Assembly: GCA_910585355.1 (NCBI GenBank)
Contig: CAJUDN010000058.1
Coordinates: 1 to 18,390, forward strand
Origin: an uncultured Lachnospiraceae bacterium
GTDB lineage: Bacteria > Bacillota_A > Clostridia > Lachnospirales > Lachnospiraceae
DNA length: 18,390 nt
Reading direction: 5' to 3'
Below are positions 9,206 to 14,882 of this stretch, piece after piece (position 1 is the stretch's first letter; every line of letters begins with the position of its first letter). A program made the position numbers and the translations under genes. Under the pieces are notes generated by a model. That model saw only the letters and a list, made by a program, of their open reading frames with translations. It searched no databases and was not told the origin of the DNA.

Positions 9206-10240
9206 ATGAAAATGTGGAAGAAAGTATTGCTGACAGCGATTCCGGCTGCTTTGATGCTGTCTTTTACCTCACTGGCTGGTGAATGGCATCTGGATATGAA
9301 CGGCTGGTGGTATGAGACGGAGGACGGCTCTTATTACAAGGATGGATGGCAGTGGGTAGACGGTAATAACGACGGCTCGGCGGAGTGCTACTATTTCAAC
9401 AGCAAAGGCTATGCGATCACCAACGTTCCCCGGGCAGACGGATATGAAATCAACGAGAACGGCGCCTGGACAGTGAATGGTGTGGTTCAGAAGAAAGAAG
9501 TCGCGATTAGGACTAATAATGACAGCAGGGCTCTGGCTGTGTATGAGGAAGCTCAGAAAAAGAACAGCAGCCTTGACAGTATGGATGTGGATGCGGATTA
9601 TAAGATTTCTATGAATGCAGATGGCACGTCCATGGATATGGGAATGAATCTGAATCTGAAGCTTCGCGGCGCCAGGACCGGAAACCTGGAGTTTACAGCA
9701 GAGGGAAGCATGGATATGCTGGGAAGCGATATGCCTCTCAATATGTTCTATACGAACGGATACTATTATGCAGACATGATGGGAATGAAGATAAAGCAGG
9801 CGATGCCCATGGAGGAAGCCCTGAAAGAAGCCAGCAGCAATATAGATGTAATGGAAGTGGATACTTCTTTCATTAATAATCTCCGGATGAGGGAAGAAGG
9901 AAATAAAACTATCCTGACCTTTGATAATAACGCCGCCGCCCTGAACCGTTATCTGGAGGAGCTGATGGGCGGAACGAGTTTTTCTGATCTTGGAATGGAT
10001 ATGTCTTATGTCATTAACGCTTCCAACGGAGAGGCTGTCATTGATGAAAACGGCTATTATACAAGCCAGAAGATGTACATGGATATGGATATCGTTGTGA
10101 CAGATACCGATAGCAAAGAGAGTGAGACCATAAAATACGTGATGGATATTTCCATGAAAGTAAATAATCCCGGACAGGAAGTGAGCTTTACAATTCCGTC
10201 CACAGAAGGTTATGTGGATATAGACAGTGAGACCGAATAG
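9206..10240 (+). CDS. Secreted Met-rich protein with cell-wall-binding repeats
   Basis: A 344-residue exported protein. The N-terminus is a typical signal peptide: KMWKK, a hydrophobic core, then SLA|GEW with likely cleavage after A24. Residues about 28-92 carry choline-binding-type cell-wall repeats (NGWWYE, KDGWQWVD, CYYFNSKGYAITN, GYEINENGAW). The remaining two thirds are polar beta-type sequence with alternating Met (MDMGMN, MYMDMD); 29 of 344 residues are Met. The pattern recalls lipoprotein-like half-barrel domains such as DUF6612 or LppX/LprG, but I name this only as a possibility. There is no lipobox Cys, so the repeats would hold it at the wall. An AAGGAGG site lies 8 nt before the ATG, and a sigma-A promoter is present. 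The gene is probably monocistronic, ending at the hairpin at 10292-10398. The substrate is unknown. Confidence 0.8.
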   Translation: MKMWKKVLLTAIPAALMLSFTSLAGEWHLDMNGWWYETEDGSYYKDGWQWVDGNNDGSAECYYFNSKGYAITNVPRADGYEINENGAWTVNGVVQKKEVAIRTNNDSRALAVYEEAQKKNSSLDSMDVDADYKISMNADGTSMDMGMNLNLKLRGARTGNLEFTAEGSMDMLGSDMPLNMFYTNGYYYADMMGMKIKQAMPMEEALKEASSNIDVMEVDTSFINNLRMREEGNKTILTFDNNAAALNRYLEELMGGTSFSDLGMDMSYVINASNGEAVIDENGYYTSQKMYMDMDIVVTDTDSKESETIKYVMDISMKVNNPGQEVSFTIPSTEGYVDIDSETE

Positions 10241-10291
10241 GCCGGAGATGCCGCACCGTCGGCAGCAATAAATCATAATAGTTTCAGTTTC

Positions 10292-10398
10292 AAAAGGGCT
10301 GTTGCAAAATGAGTTTTTCATACAAAATATATGTTTCTGTTTGAAAACAGTATACTATATCTCGATGAACTCCTCTATTTTGCAACAGCCCCTTTTTT
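10292..10398. repeat. Long hairpin with transposon-end-like arms (MITE remnant or terminator)
   Basis: GGGCTGTTGCAAAAT (10296-10310) is matched by its exact complement at 10377-10391, with AAA and TTT continuing outward past one mismatch. The 66-nt middle folds further: GAGTT with AACTC (10311-10315 with 10368-10372) and CTGTT with AACAG (10337-10341 with 10346-10350). A T6 run follows the right arm, so as RNA it can end transcription of the gene before it. The arm sequence resembles terminal repeats of several insertion-sequence families (GGNNCTGTTGCAAA type). I see no transposase and no clear target duplication. Confidence 0.6.
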
Positions 10399-10457
10399 AC
10401 TTTATAGGAAATTGCGATTTGCGATGAGAGAAAAAAGAATAAGAGTTCATCGAACGT

Positions 10458-10767
10458 ATGTTAGATAAACTCTTGTATGGGGGTCCGGGGAAAATTGGCT
10501 CCCTTGAGAACTATGAGGATGCCGTGGAGGCGAGACTCGCGGCAGAGGAGAAGGTGTATGGTGCATTTTTAAAACAATATGCAGAGAAAAAGGAAAATCT
10601 GCCTTCCTGCTGTGGCGATGCTTTATGAGGCAGCTGTTCCAAGTGATACCGTTTACCCTTTTCTCTGATCCCGTATGATTGAAAAAGGAGATAGTCCTGC
10701 GGAAATTCAAGGCTTTAATAAGCAAGAATCCCACAGCGCTGTCTCCTTTTTGTATCCCGCTCTTTAG
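10458..10767 (+). pseudogene. Decayed small gene of unknown function
   Basis: From the ATG at 10458 a 56-codon frame runs to a TGA at 10628. It begins MLDKLLYGGPGKIG and continues as an acidic, Ala/Glu-rich helix-like stretch ending KKENLPSCCGDAL. One nucleotide out of frame, the text becomes more protein-like: LPAVAMLYEAAVPSDTVYPF (10600-10662), then a TGA at 10666, then a continuation starting MIEKGDSPAEIQGFNK (10675-10722) and a stop at 10765. The join is next to a CCTTCCT run (10602-10608), where a 4-nt TCCT duplication would explain the frame change. One frameshift plus one stop is most simply a pseudogene. No good ribosome site precedes 10458. I do not recognise the family. Alternatively the 56-residue frame is a real small gene. 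Confidence 0.45.
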
Positions 10768-10871
10768 CTCTCATACGCCCGGCAGCAGATATGCCGCAAT
10801 GCATGAATGCTCAGGCGGCGCATCGGGAATCCCTGAATGCATGTCGTCTGTCTGGCGGCGGACTTTCATAG

Positions 10872-10894
10872 TAATCACGCAGACCTGCGGATTA
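10872..10894 (-). terminator. Small hairpin at the 3' end of the dehydrogenase gene
   Basis: TAATC and CGCAG (10872-10876 and 10878-10882) pair with CTGCG and GATTA (10885-10894), with one bulged A. It starts 13 nt past the minus-strand stop. No T run follows on the minus strand, so terminator function is only possible. Apart from this hairpin, I see nothing convincing between 10768 and 10906. Confidence 0.35.
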
Positions 10895-10906
10895 TTACCA
10901 AAAGAA

Positions 10907-11848
10907 CTACATTACATTCTGGGGTTCTCCCTTGGCCCACCTGGCAATGTTGTCAAAAACAATTACGGCACGCTTTTCCAGAGCTTCTTTCGTCGCAAAG
11001 GCCACATGGGGAGTGGCGATTACATTCTTTGCGGTGAGGAGCGGATGAGATTCCGGTACAGGCGGTTCCATTTCAAATACATCGACCCCGGCTCCTGCAA
11101 TTTTTCCGGCGTTTAAAGCCCCGGCTAAGGCTTCGCTGTCCACCACAGGACCACGGGAGGTATTGATAAGAAGTGCAGTGGGCTTCATGAGAGCAAGCTG
11201 GTGTTTTCCGATCAGCCCCTTGGTCTGAGGACTTAGCGGTGTATGCAGGGAAACGATGTCGCAAGTGGAGAGAAGTGTGTCCATATCCACATATGTAATA
11301 CCAGGGATTTCCTTTTTGGTTCTGCTATATGCGAAAACCTCACAGCCGAAGGCCAGGGCGATGGCGGCAACCCGAAGCCCGATGGCTCCGGTTCCGATGA
11401 CGCCGAATTTCTTTCCTTCCAGCTCAAATCCTACCAGACCATCTTTTGTACCACTTTTCCTTACTACCTGGTTACAGGGAATTATGTTTCGATAGAGGGC
11501 GATTACCATGCCAAATACAAGATCAGCTACAGCAACTGTGGAGTAGCCGGCACAGTTGCTGACAAGAACACCGTTTGTCCTGCAGGCATCCATGGCGATG
11601 TGATCTACTCCGGTGAAAGCGACGGACAGCATTTTTAAGTTTTTGCATCCATTGATTACGTCGGCGTTTATCGGGAGGTTGGAAACTGCGATAATGTCGG
11701 CGTCTTTTCCACGTTCGATCAGAGCCGCTGTATCGGTGACGCGAGTGTTGTAATAAACAATTTCGATGTCAGACGGCAGCATTTCCTTTGCCATGGCAAG
11801 GAGTTTATCGTCATTGACACCGAGAGGTTCGATAATAACAAGCTTCAT
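10907..11848 (-). CDS. D-isomer-specific 2-hydroxyacid dehydrogenase
   Basis: A 313-residue cytosolic oxidoreductase that interconverts a D-2-hydroxy acid and its 2-keto acid with a nicotinamide cofactor. It has the family architecture: an N-terminal catalytic lobe, a Rossmann motif GTGAIG (152-157) after LEGKKFGVI, then INTSRGPVVD with catalytic Arg232, DVFEMEPP with Glu261, and ATPHVAFAT with His281. These form the expected Arg-Glu-His triad. The second beta-strand ends AYSRTKK instead of the acidic residue typical of NAD users, which hints at NADPH. Glycerate/hydroxypyruvate, glyoxylate or phosphoglycerate are all possible substrates; the length fits the short forms without an ACT domain. 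The start at 11848 is chosen because AGGAGG lies 7 nt before it and the in-frame ATG at 11908 falls in the -35 box. It is transcribed away from the glycosyltransferase gene. Confidence 0.93.
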   Translation of the reverse strand: MKLVIIEPLGVNDDKLLAMAKEMLPSDIEIVYYNTRVTDTAALIERGKDADIIAVSNLPINADVINGCKNLKMLSVAFTGVDHIAMDACRTNGVLVSNCAGYSTVAVADLVFGMVIALYRNIIPCNQVVRKSGTKDGLVGFELEGKKFGVIGTGAIGLRVAAIALAFGCEVFAYSRTKKEIPGITYVDMDTLLSTCDIVSLHTPLSPQTKGLIGKHQLALMKPTALLINTSRGPVVDSEALAGALNAGKIAGAGVDVFEMEPPVPESHPLLTAKNVIATPHVAFATKEALEKRAVIVFDNIARWAKGEPQNVM

Positions 11849-11855
11849 GGGTATT

Positions 11856-11861
11856 CCTCCT
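11856..11861 (-). promoter_or_regulatory. Ribosome binding site that fixes the dehydrogenase start
   Basis: AGGAGG on the minus strand, 7 nt before the ATG at 11848. It supports the 313-residue form over the longer frame that opens at 11908. Confidence 0.85.
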
Positions 11862-11879
11862 GTTTGTGAAATTACTTCT

Positions 11880-11908
11880 ATTGTAAGGCTTTTTGGAAAA
11901 ACAATCAA
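11880..11908 (-). promoter_or_regulatory. Sigma-A promoter of the dehydrogenase gene
   Basis: Read on the minus strand: TTGATT (11908-11903), a 17-nt spacer, then TACAAT (11885-11880). The start would be near 11873, with a leader of about 25 nt. Confidence 0.7.
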
Positions 11909-11918
11909 CCGGTTTACT

Positions 11919-11969
11919 TACGAAAATGTACCGCAGAGGCCGTATACCTGAGACCGCTCCATTTTCGTA
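11919..11969. repeat. Inverted repeat between two divergent genes
   Basis: TACGAAAATG (11919-11928) is the exact complement of CATTTTCGTA (11960-11969), with 31 nt between. It sits just upstream of the dehydrogenase -35 box and before the glycosyltransferase gene. It could be an operator for a repressor or activator, or a chance fold. A related word occurs at 9106-9118. Confidence 0.4.
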
Positions 11970-12035
11970 CGGCATTGACTTATGAAGAATCTCTGCTGCC
12001 GCTGTCCGACAGGGGTACCTGGCAGAACGGATGGA

Positions 12036-12044
12036 CATATATTA
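12036..12044 (+). promoter_or_regulatory. Possible sporulation (sigma-K or sigma-E type) -10 box before the glycosyltransferase
   Basis: CATATATTA fits the late mother-cell -10 pattern CATANNNTA and lies 31 nt before the start codon. No convincing sigma-A promoter was found between 11909 and 12074. The -35 is unclear: only an AC at 12017-12018 is near the right place. The word is AT-rich and could arise by chance. Confidence 0.3.
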
Positions 12045-12074
12045 AATATGAAGATATATAAACAGGAGCGTTTT

Positions 12075-13163
12075 ATGGCATCGGTCAGTCTCTGCATGAT
12101 TGTAAAGGATGAAGAGAAAGTGCTGGCACGTTGTCTGGAAAGTGCGGCTGGATTTGCAGATGAAATTATAATTGTGGATACAGGCTCCACAGACAGAACG
12201 AAAGAGGTTGCCGCCAGATTTACAGAACAGGTTTTTTCCTTTCCATGGAAGGAGGATTTTGCTGCGGCGAGGAACTTTGCATTTTCCAAAGGAAGAGGGG
12301 ATTACTTATTCTGGCTGGATGCGGACGACGTGATTCCGGAGAAGGAGGCGGAAAGGCTTCAGGCGCTTAAAGAGAGGCTGGACGAGGAAAAACCGGATGT
12401 TGTGATGTTTTTATATGCGGCTGGTTTTGATGAAAATGGGAGACCGGCCATTCGTTTTTTCAGGGAAAGACTCATGAAAAGGTGCCCACAGGCCGTATGG
12501 AAGGGGCGTATTCATGAGGTGGTGGTGCCCTTTGGAAAAGTTTTGAAAGAAGAAATCATAATTGAGCACCATAAGGAAAGAACAACAGATTCAGAAAGAA
12601 ATCTGCGGATTTTTGAGAAAATGAAAGAAAGCGGAGAATTATTTGAAGCACGGGAACAGTATTATTATGGGAAGGAGCTTTATTACCACAAGCAATTTCA
12701 CGAGGCAGCGAAGGAATTTAAAGTGTTTTTGAGCCGGACGGATGGGTGGGTCGAGGATAAGTTAGACGCCTGCCGGTGTCTGGCGGACTGTTATTTTGGG
12801 CTTTCAAATGATGAGAAGGCTGTGGAGGCGTTGTTTCTGGGACTGAAATATGGGACGCCCAGGCCGGAACTTTGTTGTGATATTGGAAAATGGTTTTTTG
12901 ACAGGGGACGCTTTGCAGAAGCGGCATACTGGTACGGGCAGGCACTGAGAAATGGAAAAGATGCGGGTACGGATGGGTTCATACAGGATGACCTCAGGGG
13001 ATATGTTCCCTGTATCCAGCTATGCGTATGTTATGACAGGATGGGGCAGTGGAAAAAAGCGGAGAGATTCAATGAGATGGCAGAGCGCACAAAGCCAGGG
13101 ACGTTGGCCTGTGCACAGAACCGGGAATATTTTCAGAGAAGAAGAGGGACAAAACCGGGATAA
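12075..13163 (+). CDS. Family 2 glycosyltransferase with C-terminal TPR-like repeats
   Basis: A 362-residue enzyme expected to transfer a sugar from a nucleotide-sugar to a protein or glycan in the cytosol. The GT-A fold signatures are in order: SLCMIVKDEE (5-14), IIIVDTGSTDRT (31-42), FSFPWKEDFAAARNFA (54-69) and WLDADD (80-85), the last carrying the DxD metal site (D82, D84). The region IRFFRERLMKR to GRIHEVV (127-150) is typical of the SunS/GT2 group that modifies peptides. Residues about 195-345 are helical repeats (YYYGKELYYHKQFHEAAKEF; DACRCLADCYFGL) that may bind the acceptor protein. The start at 12075 is chosen for AGGAG 6 nt upstream; the 31 residues before it look unrelated. The collagen-like gene follows after 63 nt on the same strand, making its Thr-rich repeats a plausible acceptor. 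No membrane segment was seen. Confidence 0.88.
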   Translation: MASVSLCMIVKDEEKVLARCLESAAGFADEIIIVDTGSTDRTKEVAARFTEQVFSFPWKEDFAAARNFAFSKGRGDYLFWLDADDVIPEKEAERLQALKERLDEEKPDVVMFLYAAGFDENGRPAIRFFRERLMKRCPQAVWKGRIHEVVVPFGKVLKEEIIIEHHKERTTDSERNLRIFEKMKESGELFEAREQYYYGKELYYHKQFHEAAKEFKVFLSRTDGWVEDKLDACRCLADCYFGLSNDEKAVEALFLGLKYGTPRPELCCDIGKWFFDRGRFAEAAYWYGQALRNGKDAGTDGFIQDDLRGYVPCIQLCVCYDRMGQWKKAERFNEMAERTKPGTLACAQNREYFQRRRGTKPG

Positions 13164-13179
13164 AACCGGGACAAAACTG
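13147..13179 (+). repeat. Three tandem copies of an 11-nt unit across a stop codon
   Basis: GGACAAAACCG, GGATAAAACCG and GGACAAAACTG follow one another without a gap (13147-13157, 13158-13168, 13169-13179). The glycosyltransferase stop TAA (13161-13163) exists only because the second copy has T where the others have C. As 11 is not a multiple of 3, copy-number change would alter the C-terminus. Confidence 0.8.
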
Positions 13180-13202
13180 GCTGTCCGGAATATCATAAGA
13201 TA
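13176..13202 (+). promoter_or_regulatory. Possible sigma-K-type promoter of the collagen-like gene
   Basis: CATAAGATA (13194-13202) matches CATANNNTA. An ACT at 13176-13178, 15 nt upstream, could serve as the short -35 (AC core). It lies 25 nt before the ATG at 13227. Read-through from the glycosyltransferase gene is the alternative. Confidence 0.35.
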
Positions 13203-13226
13203 AAAGGGAATACAGGAGTATATATA

Positions 13227-14039
13227 ATGTGTAATCCATTTGGAGATTTTTATACGGAAAGAGACGATTTCTTCTGCAATAGGGAGGAACCATTTTTCAG
13301 AGATGGACAAGAGAGCCTTTGCGAGGAAAACAGCTCCTGCAGGTTTGGATGCTGCCAAAATTGCTGTCAGAACTGTTGCCAGGACTGCTGTCAAGGATGG
13401 AATCCCAGTTGTCCATGCCTGGGTCCGAGAGGGGCCACGGGAGCGACAGGGGCCACGGGAGCGACAGGAGCAGCAGGAGCCACGGGAGCGACAGGAGCCA
13501 CGGGAGCAACAGGAGCCACGGGAGCGACAGGAGCAACAGGAGCTACCGGGACCTGCAGCTGCCCCTGTCAGTCCAAGGGAGAACTGGTAACCAACGGAGG
13601 CATGGAATCCTTTAGTGACAGCGTCCCTGCCGGCTGGGCCGCCAACAATAATAATCTTGTATCCAAAGTGACGCTTCAGGGCAGAGTTCATTCGGGAAAT
13701 TCCGCTGCGAATCTTAAGGATAATGCTGTCCTTTATCAGGACATTGCACTTGGCGGCGGATGTTTTTACGAACTGTCCTTTTTTGCAAGGGGAGAAGGAA
13801 GCCAGGTGGGGCTGACGGCTAAGGCGATTTATTTTAATGCCCAGAACCAGCCGACAGACGCCCTCGTGATTACCGTAAGACAGCAAGATATGACAAACAG
13901 CAACCGGGATTTTGCTTACTACCGTGGAATTACCTCGGCGGCTCCGGCAGGAACGGTGAGGGCCCGGATTGAGTTTATTGTAACTGCCAATGGAGGCCAG
14001 AGCATGGATTTAGATGATGTTTCCTTTTCTGCAGCATAG
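13227..14039 (+). CDS. Collagen-like Gly-X-Y repeat protein, putative spore-surface glycoprotein
   Basis: A 270-residue protein in three parts. The head (1-64) has 14 Cys, including four tandem CCQ-Asn/Asp/Gly units at 42-56 (CCQNCCQNCCQDCCQ), able to form disulfide links or bind metal. The middle (66-107) is 14 collagen triplets: one GPR, twelve GAT and one GAA. It is capped by GTCSCPC. The tail (about 118-270) begins with GELVTNGGMESF and ends SMDLDDVSFSAA, a pattern of jelly-roll, carbohydrate-binding-like domains. There is no signal peptide, which fits assembly on the spore from inside the mother cell, as for BclA-like exosporium proteins. Thr in the triplets is where BclA-type proteins carry sugars. 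CAGGAG 8 nt before the ATG fixes the start. The glycosyltransferase gene just upstream is the likely partner. A non-spore surface role cannot be excluded. Confidence 0.8.
   Translation: MCNPFGDFYTERDDFFCNREEPFFRDGQESLCEENSSCRFGCCQNCCQNCCQDCCQGWNPSCPCLGPRGATGATGATGATGAAGATGATGATGATGATGATGATGATGTCSCPCQSKGELVTNGGMESFSDSVPAGWAANNNNLVSKVTLQGRVHSGNSAANLKDNAVLYQDIALGGGCFYELSFFARGEGSQVGLTAKAIYFNAQNQPTDALVITVRQQDMTNSNRDFAYYRGITSAAPAGTVRARIEFIVTANGGQSMDLDDVSFSAA
13431..13547 (+). repeat. 9-nt repeat array coding for Gly-Ala-Thr, with an 18-nt higher order
   Basis: Thirteen 9-nt units (12 GAT and one GAA). Neighbours often alternate GCC-ACG and GCG-ACA codons, giving an 18-nt unit GGAGCCACGGGAGCGACA. 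Such arrays can gain or lose units without breaking the frame. All three plus-strand frames and a minus frame stay open here because of the repeat. Confidence 0.9.
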
Positions 14040-14078
14040 TGCAGAAAAACTTTACGGCTCTGATATGATGCTTTTCAT

Positions 14079-14113
14079 GGACAACAGTTCAGAAGGTGCA
14101 TGAACTGTTGTCC
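14079..14113. repeat. 13-bp perfect hairpin between collagen-like and thioesterase genes
   Basis: GGACAACAGTTCA (14079-14091) pairs fully with TGAACTGTTGTCC (14101-14113) around a 9-nt loop. No T run follows on either strand, so it is not a standard intrinsic terminator. It may stop transcription with help, protect the mRNA end, or be an operator. Confidence 0.6.
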
Positions 14114-14151
14114 GAAGAGCAATGTATGTGCGTACCCTTTGCATTTTCTGT

Positions 14152-14180
14152 TTGTATCCGGTGCATACTTGTGATATGAT
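14152..14180 (+). promoter_or_regulatory. Sigma-A promoter (extended -10) of the thioesterase gene
   Basis: TATGAT (14175-14180) is preceded by TGA, and TTGTAT (14152-14157) is 17 nt upstream. The start would be near 14187, leaving a leader of about 62 nt. The same TGATATGATG word also occurs at 14061-14070 without a -35. Confidence 0.6.
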
Positions 14181-14248
14181 GAATTCTGAGCACAAAATAG
14201 TTTTGGAAAGAAAATCCGGCAAACAGCCGTCATCGGAGGCAGAAATAT

Positions 14249-14656
14249 ATGAGCGAAAAGAAGTTTACAGGTCTGGATCCCCAGAAGTATCTGGCAAATA
14301 ATCCTTTTATGCAGCACAATCACATGGAAATCACAAAAGTATCTCCGGAATGCAGTGAAATCCGTATGAAAGTACATCCAGAGGGATTGAACATCATGGG
14401 AATGGTTCACGGCGGCCTGATTTATTCCCTGGCCGATGTGGTAACCGGAATCACTGCCAGAGCTGACGGTCGCAGATACGTGACCCAAAGCGCTCATATA
14501 AATTTTATAAAAAATGTATCAGAAGGAACTGTGACTGCCAAGGGTATCCTTGTGCGCCGGGGAAGGTCCATTACCATTGTACGGGGAGAGGTGACAGATG
14601 CAGCGGGGAAACTTCTTGCCGATGTAACTGTAGATATGTTCTGTCTGGGAGAATAG
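14249..14656 (+). CDS. PaaI/YbgC-like hotdog-fold acyl-CoA thioesterase
   Basis: A 135-residue cytosolic hotdog-fold protein that should hydrolyse a CoA thioester. The core signature is NIMGMVHGGLIYSLADVVTG (48-67): the HGG (54-56) caps the central helix and D63 is at the place of the catalytic acid in PaaI-type enzymes. SAHINFIKNVSEGTVTAKG (81-99) and the Arg-rich VRRGRSITIVRGEVTD strands complete the fold. The length is typical of the family, which acts as a dimer or tetramer. GGAGG lies 9 nt before the ATG. The gene has its own promoter and lies just upstream of the str operon, so it is likely monocistronic. The substrate, aryl- or alkyl-CoA, cannot be told. The next 105 nt, to 14761, are AT-rich without a clear terminator. 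Confidence 0.88.
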   Translation: MSEKKFTGLDPQKYLANNPFMQHNHMEITKVSPECSEIRMKVHPEGLNIMGMVHGGLIYSLADVVTGITARADGRRYVTQSAHINFIKNVSEGTVTAKGILVRRGRSITIVRGEVTDAAGKLLADVTVDMFCLGE

Positions 14657-14761
14657 AGGCGAAAAAAGGCATAAAATGATTTCGATAAATATGAGACAAC
14701 CTACTCGGGCGTATCATTGATGAAAAACCTTGTCTTTTTGAAGAAAATTTAAGTTTTTTCC

Positions 14762-14790
14762 TTGACAGCAGAAAAAAGACTGTATATAAT
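14762..14790 (+). promoter_or_regulatory. Consensus sigma-A promoter of the str operon, with UP-like element
   Basis: A perfect TTGACA (14762-14767), a 17-nt spacer and a perfect TATAAT (14785-14790). The A/T-rich tracts just upstream (about 14734-14760) look like an UP element. It is the strongest promoter in the window, as expected for ribosomal protein genes. Confidence 0.95.
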
Positions 14791-14802
14791 AATGGGGCGT
14801 GC

Positions 14803-14821
14803 ATGGGAACGTCCCATTTTT
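14803..14821 (+). promoter_or_regulatory. Hairpin plus T5 at the very start of the str mRNA
   Basis: ATGGGA (14803-14808) pairs with TCCCAT (14812-14817) around ACG, and T5 ends at 14821. Transcription should start near 14797, so the hairpin is almost the 5' end of the message. It may protect the mRNA or act as an early pause or attenuator. A normal terminator is less likely so close to the start. Confidence 0.45.
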
Positions 14822-14882
14822 GGTGCGCGAAAATGAGCTGATTAAGCAGCAACCACAGTCAATATCGCAGGAGGTGAAAAGA

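Noticed and set aside
9269..10321. 350-codon minus-strand open frame opposite the secreted Met-rich protein
   Set aside because: It is rich in His and Ile because ATG and GAT codons are read backwards. The plus-strand gene has a signal peptide, a promoter and a strong ribosome site.
10451..10464. CGAACGTATGTTAG, near-match to the Firmicute LexA (SOS) box CGAACRNRYGTTYG
   Set aside because: It has one mismatch in a key half-site and overlaps the start of a decayed frame. No SOS-type gene is next to it, so chance is the simpler reading.
10679..11116. 145-codon plus-strand frame across the dehydrogenase end
   Set aside because: Its second half is a shadow of the minus-strand dehydrogenase, and its first part overlaps the more protein-like neighbouring frame of the pseudogene.
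13240..13615. Arg/Glu- and Ser/Gly-rich open frames in the other two plus frames over the collagen gene
   Set aside because: They are open only because a 9-nt repeat without stops is read in every frame; the GAT frame has the ribosome site and collagen pattern.
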